64,000 nt of DNA from NCBI RefSeq assembly GCF_001314995.1, contig NZ_CP012938.1:6262001-6326000 (forward strand), in the 5' to 3' direction. A program made the translations under genes and the position numbers. This DNA is from Bacteroides ovatus (GTDB lineage: Bacteria; Bacteroidota; Bacteroidia; Bacteroidales; Bacteroidaceae). The notes below the pieces were generated by a model, which worked only from the letters and a program-made list of their open reading frames with translations, made no database searches and had not been told where the DNA came from. Position 1 is the first letter of the stretch. Each line of letters opens with the position of its first letter. Of this stretch, positions 33,060 to 41,361 are shown piece by piece.

Positions 33060-36000
33060 TTAAAATTGAATATCAAGCCCAAAAGTAAATACTTTACTCT
33101 TTGGATATGCACCCCAATCTAGTCCAGGAGTCATCGGATTGCTCCCTGCTGTACTTACTTCCGGATCATAACCACTATATCCTGTAACACAGAATAAGTT
33201 TTGTCCTGTAGCATAAACACGAAGTCTGGATACATAGAATTTACTTGTCCATTTTTTAGGTAAAGTATAACCTAATGTTATATTTTTCAAACGAAGGAAT
33301 GAACCGTCTTCTACAAAACGTGAATAGACATCATTGGTAATGTATCCATTATATAAAGGTACTTTATTGGATGCATTGGTCGGACTCCAGCGATCCGCTA
33401 CTTCAGCCAGCATATTTCTACGTCCGCTTCTTGATTGAGTTGAATATAGACGGGTTGCATTATAAACGTCATTGCCGTAATTGAATTGTAGCATGAAACT
33501 GAAGTCAATCCCTTTATAATTTAGTGTATTGGTGATACCTCCATACCATTTGGGGATTGCAGAACCGATGACAGTACGGTCTTTGGTTGTAATTTTACCA
33601 TCTCCGTCTTGATCTTTATATTTTACTACACCCGGTCTTAAAGGCTCTTTTGTACTATAGCGCGGGTCATTAACGACTCCGTCTTTTAAATACAATGTAG
33701 GATCGCCTGGCTTTGTGTAAAAATCAGAACTTTGGTAGATCCCATCAAACTCATATCCGTAGATCAATCCTAAAGATTCACCAACTTTGGCTATGTAATC
33801 ATATGCGGTGAAGTTGCTGTCGAATCCGGAACGTGCATACATCGCATCTACACCGGAAGCAAGTGACTTTAATGTATTTTTGATAAATGATATATTAAAG
33901 TTCGTATTCCAAGTAAAATCTCTTGTTTGTATGTTAATACTGTTCACATTTAATTCAAATCCTTTATTTTGGATCTTACCAATGTTCTGCATTTGTGAGT
34001 TAAAACCTGTAATGTGTGCAAGTGATTGAGCTAGCAAGAGATCTTTTGTATTTTTGATAAAGAAGTCTGCTGTAATATTTAGGCGACTATCAAAGAAACC
34101 AAGATCTACACCTAAGTTCACGGTATTGGAACCTTCCCATTTCAGGTTAGCGTTTTTGAGTTGTTTCGGTGTCAATACCGTTACTGTATTATTACCTACT
34201 CCATATTTACTAGCTTCATATAAATCTAATGATAAATAGTTTGAAATACGGTCATTACCGACAGTACCCCAACCGAAGCGAACTTTAAAGTTTGACAACC
34301 ATTTTATATCTTTCATGAATGCTTCTTCAGAAACACGCCAAGCAGCTGAGAAAGAGGGAAAGTATCCCCATTTATTCTTTTGGGAGAATACAGTAGAACC
34401 ATCTGCACGTATTGTCGCTGTTAATAAATAGCGATTGTCATAATTATAGTTACCACGGGCGAAGAAGGATAGTAGCATCTTGTCATTATAGCTGGAGCTC
34501 ACTTTACTAGGAGTAGCTCCGATGCCTAAATTGTCATTGCCCAGATTATCAAATGGGAAATCCATCGCTTCTCCTAATAGATATTCGCTGCTTTTGAATG
34601 AAACTTCATGGCCTAACATCACATCATAAGTATGTTTTTTAATCTTTTGTTTCCATGTGAGGTTATTATAATTAGTCCAACGTACGTCGCGTCCCATTTG
34701 AGTTCGGCCATACGGCTTTTCTCCATTACGATATGCTTCTTTAGAACCTGTTTTGTAAAAAATGTCAGTTCTGCTGTCAGTTGTATTATAGGTACCAGCT
34801 GTCTTAAATGTTAATCCTTTAATAATTTGCCAGGTTATAGATGCATTGGCTGACCACATTTCTCCACGTTTATTATTAGTAACGGATTCGGTTTGCATGA
34901 CAGGATTGACTTGAGCAAGGCTTTCTCCAGTCTCTAGCATTTCAGGGTCAATAGCAGAATTTAATAAATCTTCATCTGTCAGCTTCAGACCACCTGTTGG
35001 ACGTGCACTTAGAATTTGTGCTAACATATTAAAACGTCCGGAGTCTGCGGAAGTTCCCACGCCTTTACGGTTCGTTTGTGCGTAATTAACTGTTGTATCA
35101 AAAGTGATGTTTTTTGTTATCTTTTGATTAAAGCGAATTTTACCTGTCGTTTTATCAAATCCACTATTCTTAAAAATACCATTTTCAATATAACGGGAAA
35201 ATGAAGCTGTATATTTGGTATTATCACTACCGCCTGAGATGGATAGATTATGGTCTTGTGACCATGTCGGATTGAAAGTCTCTTCTTGCCAGTCTACTCC
35301 TTTCATTCCGATATAATCTTCCGCTGATTGATAAAGATAAGGAATTCCATTATCATCATTTCCTGATTTATAGTAGGAATTTGCATATTCGGTTTTTATT
35401 TCTCCTTGCAATTTAACGAATTCATAAGGAGAAAGTACATCTAACATTTTTGAAATCTTACGATAACTTGCAGAGCCGTTGTAGTTAATTACAGGGCGTC
35501 CTACTTTACCTGACTTGGTGGAAACCATAACCACCCCATTGGCTGCGCGCGCACCGTAGATAGCGGCAGAGGAGGCATCTTTTAAAACTTCTATAGATTC
35601 AATATCGGAGTTCGATAAATAATCGATATTATCTACTTGAAAACCATCTACGATATAAAGTGGAGAAGCATCTCCTGTTAAAGTACCTACACCACGGATG
35701 TTGATATTAAATCCAGCTCCTGGTGTACCGTCAGTTTGGGTAATTTGTACTCCGGCAATTTGTCCTCCTAAAGCCCCCATAACAGAACTGCTTTTATAGC
35801 CTTCAATGTCTTTGGAAGCGACGGATGCAACAGAACCTGTCAAATCACCTCGCTTCATGGAACCATATCCGACAACAATAACTTCGTCTAAAGTTTTATT
35901 ATCTGGTACCATTTTAACATTCATAGGAGATTGTCCGGTATATTTAATCTCTTGGGTTTTATATCCAATATATGAGAAAGATATTATTGAACCTTTTGAG

Positions 36001-36233
36001 GTTGTTAACGTAAAGTTTCCGTCGAAGTCAGTAATAGCTCCAGTAGATGCACCTTTTACCATAACTGTTGCTCCGATAAGCGGAGTGTCTGTTTCATCTA
36101 CAACAACACCTTTTACAGTTATGTTCTGGGCTTGTAAGCTGATTGTGAAAATCAGTGCTAAGAGGGTGATATACCCTCTTAGTTTTATTGATTTAGTGAT
36201 TGTATTATACATAGTTAATGATGTTTTGCTCAT
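33060..36233 (-). CDS. SusC-family TonB-dependent outer-membrane transporter (heparin PUL)
   Basis: A 1057-residue receptor. After a signal peptide (~35 residues, ending SLQAQ) comes a CarboxypepD_reg-like domain (VKGVVVDETDTPLIGATVMV), a plug starting DEVIVVGYGSMKRGDLTGSV with the SusC hallmark DASSAAIYGARAANGVVMV, and a 22-strand barrel. It imports heparin/heparan sulfate oligosaccharides with its SusD partner. Its ATG overlaps the stop of the surface-binding-protein gene by one base (TAATG), so the two are translationally coupled. The ATG used is the first Met; Met8 (MYNTITKSIK) is an alternative. Length is in the normal SusC range. Confidence 0.97.
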   Translation of the reverse strand: MSKTSLTMYNTITKSIKLRGYITLLALIFTISLQAQNITVKGVVVDETDTPLIGATVMVKGASTGAITDFDGNFTLTTSKGSIISFSYIGYKTQEIKYTGQSPMNVKMVPDNKTLDEVIVVGYGSMKRGDLTGSVASVASKDIEGYKSSSVMGALGGQIAGVQITQTDGTPGAGFNINIRGVGTLTGDASPLYIVDGFQVDNIDYLSNSDIESIEVLKDASSAAIYGARAANGVVMVSTKSGKVGRPVINYNGSASYRKISKMLDVLSPYEFVKLQGEIKTEYANSYYKSGNDDNGIPYLYQSAEDYIGMKGVDWQEETFNPTWSQDHNLSISGGSDNTKYTASFSRYIENGIFKNSGFDKTTGKIRFNQKITKNITFDTTVNYAQTNRKGVGTSADSGRFNMLAQILSARPTGGLKLTDEDLLNSAIDPEMLETGESLAQVNPVMQTESVTNNKRGEMWSANASITWQIIKGLTFKTAGTYNTTDSRTDIFYKTGSKEAYRNGEKPYGRTQMGRDVRWTNYNNLTWKQKIKKHTYDVMLGHEVSFKSSEYLLGEAMDFPFDNLGNDNLGIGATPSKVSSSYNDKMLLSFFARGNYNYDNRYLLTATIRADGSTVFSQKNKWGYFPSFSAAWRVSEEAFMKDIKWLSNFKVRFGWGTVGNDRISNYLSLDLYEASKYGVGNNTVTVLTPKQLKNANLKWEGSNTVNLGVDLGFFDSRLNITADFFIKNTKDLLLAQSLAHITGFNSQMQNIGKIQNKGFELNVNSINIQTRDFTWNTNFNISFIKNTLKSLASGVDAMYARSGFDSNFTAYDYIAKVGESLGLIYGYEFDGIYQSSDFYTKPGDPTLYLKDGVVNDPRYSTKEPLRPGVVKYKDQDGDGKITTKDRTVIGSAIPKWYGGITNTLNYKGIDFSFMLQFNYGNDVYNATRLYSTQSRSGRRNMLAEVADRWSPTNASNKVPLYNGYITNDVYSRFVEDGSFLRLKNITLGYTLPKKWTSKFYVSRLRVYATGQNLFCVTGYSGYDPEVSTAGSNPMTPGLDWGAYPKSKVFTFGLDIQF

Positions 36234-38506
36234 TATTTAATAAATTTTTTGTCAAACCATATGATGATAGGTGCTATTTTCTTTCCATTTTTTAATGATT
36301 CTCCGGTTTCTGTTGTATCAACGGTGACATTTGTAAGGAAAGTCATTTCTCCAACCATAATTCCATTAGCATATTCTCCATTACTATTTTTCCAGATATT
36401 CGGACTGATATGTATAGTCAGGTCATTAGGAACTACATAGGCTAATGCTACGGATAGTCTATCCGATTGATTAGGTAATTTCTTACTATGGCTCATGTCG
36501 TATACGCTGCCGTAATATGACATCGGATTCCTAGACCCGGTTGATAGTTTTATATCCATAGCTTTATAATATGTAGTCCATAGTTCATTTAAGAATGAAC
36601 CGGCAGCTCCGGGTGCTCCTTTTACTAAAGTACCTTCTGTGGGATAGTAGTTAAATGAACGGCGGTAATCTAATGCGAAATTAGAAGTTGTAGTTATTCC
36701 GTTAACTGTAACCAACGGAACTGTTGAATTACCACCATTTTTCGGATCAGCTTGGAAGACAAAAGGATTATAATGGATATGTACTCCATTATTTGCTTTT
36801 AAGTCATAATGAATAAATACAAGAGTTGTTTGAGATATTTGGCTATCTTTATCTGTTCCGGCTGTTGCTGTAACATAACAAAATCCTATTGTATTTGCTT
36901 TGACTCCATTTTTATCTGCGGGCCATGTAGCTTCTTGATTGAAACTGATTTTTCCTGTATTGCTATCGATTGTTAAGTTGTCACAATTATTTCCGTTCTT
37001 GATGCTCCATGCGACCGATACATTCCCTTTAAGCCCTGTTTGTGGACTTGGGAAAGTGAAGCTTTTTAATGTAGCATCCGCATTAGCTTCATTATCTTCT
37101 GTAATTCTAAATTGATTAGCATTATTTTCTTCTGGTACATCAATGTTGTTTCCATAACGAATATCAGTGAAGTAATTAGGATTCTCAATGATATTCAGAG
37201 TAAATGTCGCATCTGCAGGATTTTCTGCGTTTTTAGAGTTAGTCGCTCTCACGGTAAGAGGATAATTTCCTTGTGGAATAGTATTTCCCTTTTCTACAGA
37301 GATTGTTCCAGTTTGGGCGTCAAATTCTATCTGACCCTTTAATGCATCCGGTTCATTAATCAAGCTGAATTGGATATTATCTCCTTTCAACCCTTCCTTA
37401 GGACTAATGGTGAACTTTGAATATTGATATTTATCAATACTTGTTTCATATTCGAATCCTGAAATTGGCTCAATGTATTCTACGACTTGTAGTGTAAATG
37501 CATTATTGAAATCTTCTTCTCCAAAATTGTTTTTAACATGTATTGAGATGACATAGTTATTTCCACTTTGCAATCCGTGGTCTTTGTCAACGGAAAGAAC
37601 TCCGGTAGTTGGATCTATTTTAATTTTATCTGTTGTAGGAGTAATATTTTTTATAGAATATTCTATTCCTTCTAATGAACCTTTAAGTGCAGGCGCATTA
37701 CTCTGAAATGAGGTCTTTCCACTTTTGTCGTTTTCAGCTTCTAGCATATCTTCGTTAGGAGTGTACTCCAAACCAAAAGGTGCTGACGTGACATTTATTT
37801 CTAGTGCATTCTCAAATATTCCTTCATCTTCAGAAGAAGCTCCGGTTGTTAGTTTTAATGAGATGTTATAAATACCAGGAAGAAGTGCTGTGCTACCTTT
37901 GATAATACTTATTTTTCCACTTTTAGTGATGTCGAAGTATTTTGAATAGTCACTTTTTGCAATCTCATATTTGGTAATGGTTACATGATCTCCATCTGTC
38001 TTGACTTGCGCTGTTGGTAGTTCTACTTCACTTGTTTCATCAATAATATCATTATATTTGACTTGGAGTTTGTTGGGTTCCACTGTAATTCCATCGGGGA
38101 CGGCCTTCAAGAAGTTTATTTCTACAATATCTTTAAATTCATAATAATTCCCTCCGGATATGCATGATATGGATAATTTATATAGGCCAACTTGCATATC
38201 TTTGGTGCTATTTATAGATATGAATCCATCATTTGGGTCGATAGTAAAACAATCTCCGGAATAGGCTTCACCTTTTAAAGTTACTTTGGTTATAGCAAAA
38301 TCAGAAGGTGTATTTCCTTTATAAGTTGGGCTACTAATTCTTCCACTCATCGAAGGACCTATATCAGTCATACCTGAGTAGAATATTGTGAATTTAGTAG
38401 AATCGGTAGTTTCTGTATCATCACAAGATGTATAAACTACACTCATTATAACTATCATCAGACTCATTATAAGCCTTGATTTGGTTTTTAATAATGCATG
38501 TTTCAT
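36233..38506 (-). CDS. Surface glycan-binding lipoprotein with cadherin-like repeats (heparin PUL)
   Basis: A 757-residue lipoprotein (C28, VVYTSC). The body contains about five tandem beta-sandwich modules of ~100 residues. Each ends in a recognisable T-G-x-I-S-V...G-x-Y-x-L/I motif, near residues 89-115, 192-221, 297-326, 395-424 and 512-550, like cadherin-type or bacterial Ig-like repeats. The last ~180 residues (from IHYNPFVFQADPKNGG) are different and probably hold the glycan-binding site, as in other proteins at this PUL position. Its position, immediately before SusC, and its lipoprotein signal suit a surface heparin-binding protein (compare BT4661, from memory). Confidence 0.85.
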   Translation of the reverse strand: MKHALLKTKSRLIMSLMIVIMSVVYTSCDDTETTDSTKFTIFYSGMTDIGPSMSGRISSPTYKGNTPSDFAITKVTLKGEAYSGDCFTIDPNDGFISINSTKDMQVGLYKLSISCISGGNYYEFKDIVEINFLKAVPDGITVEPNKLQVKYNDIIDETSEVELPTAQVKTDGDHVTITKYEIAKSDYSKYFDITKSGKISIIKGSTALLPGIYNISLKLTTGASSEDEGIFENALEINVTSAPFGLEYTPNEDMLEAENDKSGKTSFQSNAPALKGSLEGIEYSIKNITPTTDKIKIDPTTGVLSVDKDHGLQSGNNYVISIHVKNNFGEEDFNNAFTLQVVEYIEPISGFEYETSIDKYQYSKFTISPKEGLKGDNIQFSLINEPDALKGQIEFDAQTGTISVEKGNTIPQGNYPLTVRATNSKNAENPADATFTLNIIENPNYFTDIRYGNNIDVPEENNANQFRITEDNEANADATLKSFTFPSPQTGLKGNVSVAWSIKNGNNCDNLTIDSNTGKISFNQEATWPADKNGVKANTIGFCYVTATAGTDKDSQISQTTLVFIHYDLKANNGVHIHYNPFVFQADPKNGGNSTVPLVTVNGITTTSNFALDYRRSFNYYPTEGTLVKGAPGAAGSFLNELWTTYYKAMDIKLSTGSRNPMSYYGSVYDMSHSKKLPNQSDRLSVALAYVVPNDLTIHISPNIWKNSNGEYANGIMVGEMTFLTNVTVDTTETGESLKNGKKIAPIIIWFDKKFIK

Positions 38507-38518
38507 TTCTTAGATATA

Positions 38519-40708
38519 TTAATTAAGTGTGTATGATAAATTATATTCTTTATTATCAATAATTACTTTTACTGATGTTCCATTTGCATGGAATGTTCCA
38601 GCGGCTTCATCATCTGCTATATCTGTAAATGTGGCTGTCATGTTGATGTTTGCTGCTTCCGCGCCATCATTAATTGGATAAATTATGCTAATGAATCTTG
38701 CAGCACCATTTACTATTTTAGGTTTACGTATGGTAACTTGATAACCTTTACGTTCGGTTTTTTGTCCTATATCATTAGAAGTATTAGTCGTTTTTACGGA
38801 TGCGCTATAATCGTTGGCTGTTTCAACAAAGGTTCTAAGCATGATATTGTTATTGTCGCTAAAAGCCGTATGTGCACCGTAAATATGGCTGTCTTTTTGT
38901 CCTTCGTCTATTACGACATCGCTCGATGCGTTTTCAATAGGACATAAATGAAAATTCACATTGATGTTACTGTTATGGTCTGCTGTGGTATCATATCCTT
39001 CATCTACTATCACAAAGAACTTTTGATTAACAAAAAATACAGAACGGCGATGGGTCAAATTCAGATGTTTTTCACCTGAAACAGTATATGTCGGATTTTC
39101 AGTAACTAAGACATCGTAGGATGTTGCTTCATCCGTCTTTGTTGTTAATTGAAGCAATTTCCCTTTCATACTATCATCAGGTATTGTTTTACTCATTATG
39201 GTTAACGTGTTATGTCTGGCTGTTCCGCGATAGGTCTCTCTATCGCTCCCACTGTATGCGTATGACCCTGCGTCAGGGAAGAAATTACGTCCTTTTTTAT
39301 ATAAACTAAATGTACCGTTATCTGGTTGACAGTGATATTTATTATTAGGATTATTGTTGTTTTTTAGGATCATCATCATAGATTGGTCATCCCATTTATT
39401 ACGCAGAATATAATATCCTCCATTTGTATAAGCTTTTTGTAAATAAGTAGGTGTGGATCCACTTTGCCTTTCTGAAGCCATCCATTGTATTTCTTGATCA
39501 TCCGGGAACATTTCTGCATACTTTTTGAAATTTTTAATGAGTACACTTTTTCCTAAACGACTGGAACGGGTATCATTAAAGTTTTCTACACTGTAATTAG
39601 GATAAGTGATATCCATGACAAAATGAGCAGGTAATTTTAACTTCTCAAGGTATCCTGCCGGAAATCCGCCAGCTTTATTATTTAATTGAGCTACTCTGTA
39701 AGTTTCATAAAAATCAGAGATGGCACCAACGTGGTAGCTAATGTCAAATTCGTAATGTACTCCATCTGCAAGGAACTGTTTATCTATTTGTTCTCCTAGT
39801 TTCTGAGAACCTTCTGATAGCCATTCATTGGCATTCTTGAACTCAGGCATAAGTATGCCTGCCATTGCTACAGCTTGTGCTTGGGTAACCAGAATGTTAC
39901 CTTCTTTATAATAATTCAAACGAATACATTCTACTTCTTTGGCAAATGCTGTCAAGAAGACAGAGAGCCATTCTGGCGTGAAATTTTTAGATTGAATGAA
40001 ATAAGTCATGATATCTATCTGTGAGATAACTCTTTCAGCTACCTGTAAACCTTTCCATTGATAATCAACATCATTCTCTTTTCCTCCTTCTTCGGGGAAT
40101 GTTGTTCCTTCTTCATAAGGAAAAGTCTTAAGCCAATCCGAGTAAACATTGATCCATGATTCTGCATATTTTTCATCACGACTTGTGCGATAGGCTTTTG
40201 CTTGTGGAAGCATCCATTGATGGCGATGAATCTGATATTTAAATTCTTGGTCAGTGACTTTACTGGGAATGAACGACCAGTCTATTTTATTATCTTTGGT
40301 AAAAGAATAATAGATCTCTTTTCCATCCTCAACTCGCTCTGCAAATCCTCTAACATAAAATCTGTTTTCTAATGCTTGGTCAGCTATATTTAGTTCAGAT
40401 GCCGTAATTGGTGTGTTCATCAGTTGAATATTAGGGTTGATGACACTTGTCCGATTTCTGTAATATTCTAATAATTCATTTACTGCATAGTAGTATTTCC
40501 CTGAATTATAAAATTCTTTAGCTTTTTCCAGTCCTGGATAATCAAGATTGATAACTGCAAATAGTTTTTCATCGATCACATCATTAGGTTGATTAGGAGG
40601 AAGCATATCTATGTCTATATTGCCTCCGGTCAATATTTCCTCCTCGTTGTCTGAGCATCCGGCAAATGCTAGCAGACCGAACATACAAATAAAGAAGATG
40701 TTCTTCAT
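38519..40708 (-). CDS. Surface heparinase III-type lyase (PL12 lipoprotein)
   Basis: A 729-residue PL12 enzyme with a lipobox (LAFAGC, C18) followed by an acidic stretch SDNEEE, the kind of sequence that promotes surface display of Bacteroides lipoproteins. It therefore probably makes the first endo-cuts in extracellular heparin/heparan sulfate before import by SusC/SusD. The toroid includes AVINLDYPGLEKAKEF and KYQIHRHQWMLPQAKAYRTS, and the beta domain includes HCQPDNGTFSLYKKGR and FFPDAGSYAYSG. It is the first gene of the PUL and sits directly behind the promoter. It is longer than the periplasmic paralogue by ~60 residues, mostly in the linker and loops. Confidence 0.94.
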   Translation of the reverse strand: MKNIFFICMFGLLAFAGCSDNEEEILTGGNIDIDMLPPNQPNDVIDEKLFAVINLDYPGLEKAKEFYNSGKYYYAVNELLEYYRNRTSVINPNIQLMNTPITASELNIADQALENRFYVRGFAERVEDGKEIYYSFTKDNKIDWSFIPSKVTDQEFKYQIHRHQWMLPQAKAYRTSRDEKYAESWINVYSDWLKTFPYEEGTTFPEEGGKENDVDYQWKGLQVAERVISQIDIMTYFIQSKNFTPEWLSVFLTAFAKEVECIRLNYYKEGNILVTQAQAVAMAGILMPEFKNANEWLSEGSQKLGEQIDKQFLADGVHYEFDISYHVGAISDFYETYRVAQLNNKAGGFPAGYLEKLKLPAHFVMDITYPNYSVENFNDTRSSRLGKSVLIKNFKKYAEMFPDDQEIQWMASERQSGSTPTYLQKAYTNGGYYILRNKWDDQSMMMILKNNNNPNNKYHCQPDNGTFSLYKKGRNFFPDAGSYAYSGSDRETYRGTARHNTLTIMSKTIPDDSMKGKLLQLTTKTDEATSYDVLVTENPTYTVSGEKHLNLTHRRSVFFVNQKFFVIVDEGYDTTADHNSNINVNFHLCPIENASSDVVIDEGQKDSHIYGAHTAFSDNNNIMLRTFVETANDYSASVKTTNTSNDIGQKTERKGYQVTIRKPKIVNGAARFISIIYPINDGAEAANINMTATFTDIADDEAAGTFHANGTSVKVIIDNKEYNLSYTLN

Positions 40709-40752
40709 ACTTTATTAGGTTTTAATTATTAAAAGTTATATTTTACTGTTTG

Positions 40753-40760
40753 CAAATGTA
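40753..40760 (-). promoter_or_regulatory. -7 promoter box of the heparin PUL
   Basis: TACATTTG on the minus strand matches TAnnTTTG. The transcript would start about 38 bases before the ATG at 40708. The -33 position has no TTTG (only TTTC, 14 bp away), as expected for a promoter that depends on an activator such as the neighbouring HTCS. Confidence 0.55.
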
Positions 40761-40790
40761 ATCTGTTTATTTAGAAATGATGATTTGTCC

Positions 40791-40807
40791 TGTTCACACT
40801 TTGTTCA
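40791..40807 (-). promoter_or_regulatory. Candidate HTCS operator: TGTTCA direct repeat, 11-bp spacing
   Basis: TGTTCA occurs at 40791-40796 and again at 40802-40807 on the plus strand, one helical turn apart, centred about 53 bp upstream of the predicted transcription start. AraC-type output domains such as the one on the HTCS often bind direct repeats in this position. No experiment supports it here. Confidence 0.4.
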
Positions 40808-41070
40808 AAAAATGATTTTTTGATATTAATATTGTTGAATCATATATTAATAATGTTTAGAAAAACGGTTTTTAGGCTGATATTAAGCTTTTTATACATC
40901 ATAATGTAACTTTCATCCTATTCTTTTATGAAATGAACTAATTCATTTTGATACGGGAGGGAAACGGTACGGAGACGAACTAAACGCTAGTTGTCAATAA
41001 GAGATAAGCTGTCTTAATACTGTGTTTAGTTTCCTATCTTCTATAAATAATAATTAGCTCTACATTCTAG

Positions 41071-41120
41071 TTTGCGTTCCACTTAAGTAGAACTATCGCT
41101 CTACTTAAGTGGAACGCAAA
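41071..41120. repeat. Perfect 21-bp inverted repeat
   Basis: The arm at 41071-41091 (TTTGCGTTCCACTTAAGTAG plus A) is the exact reverse complement of 41100-41120, around the eight-base loop ACTATCGC. Each arm also contains the palindrome ACTTAAGT. There is no clear U-tract on either strand. Confidence 0.9.
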
Positions 41121-41284
41121 TTTATTAGGGAACGAAGAAAATAATAGCTCCAAGAAGAATTATTAAAAAGACTATTGTGCTAGATTAATCCTTGTAACTA
41201 TGAATTTAGCTCAAAACCCTACTGAAAAAAAGAAAAGTACTGTTTTATACATTGGGGTTGTTTGTTATGTATAAACTCTCTTCC

Positions 41285-41346
41285 AATCCAAAAATATTAT
41301 GATTTTTACGGATTGGATTCCGTAAAAATCATAATATTTTTGGATT
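41285..41346 (-). terminator. Perfect 28-bp inverted repeat behind the HTCS gene
   Basis: The arm at 41285-41312 (starting AATCCAAAAATATTATG) is the exact reverse complement of 41319-41346, with a six-base loop TTGGAT. It lies 15 bp after the HTCS stop codon. It is most simply the HTCS transcription terminator, although its stem is longer than usual and the U-rich stretch is inside the stem rather than after it. Confidence 0.6.
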
Positions 41347-41361
41347 TACCTCTCTAGTTGT

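Larger units (their letters stand above)
40709..41361 (-). other. 653-bp regulatory gap between the HTCS gene and the heparin PUL
   Basis: This is the only non-coding stretch longer than 300 bases. From the PUL outwards it holds a TACATTTG promoter box (40753-40760), a pair of TGTTCA repeats 11 bp apart (40791-40807), A/T-rich sequence, a perfect 21-bp inverted repeat (41071-41120), a possible 24-codon plus-strand ORF (41200-41274) and a perfect 28-bp inverted repeat next to the HTCS stop (41285-41346). I see no tRNA, no transposase remnant and no other convincing ORF. Confidence 0.8.
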
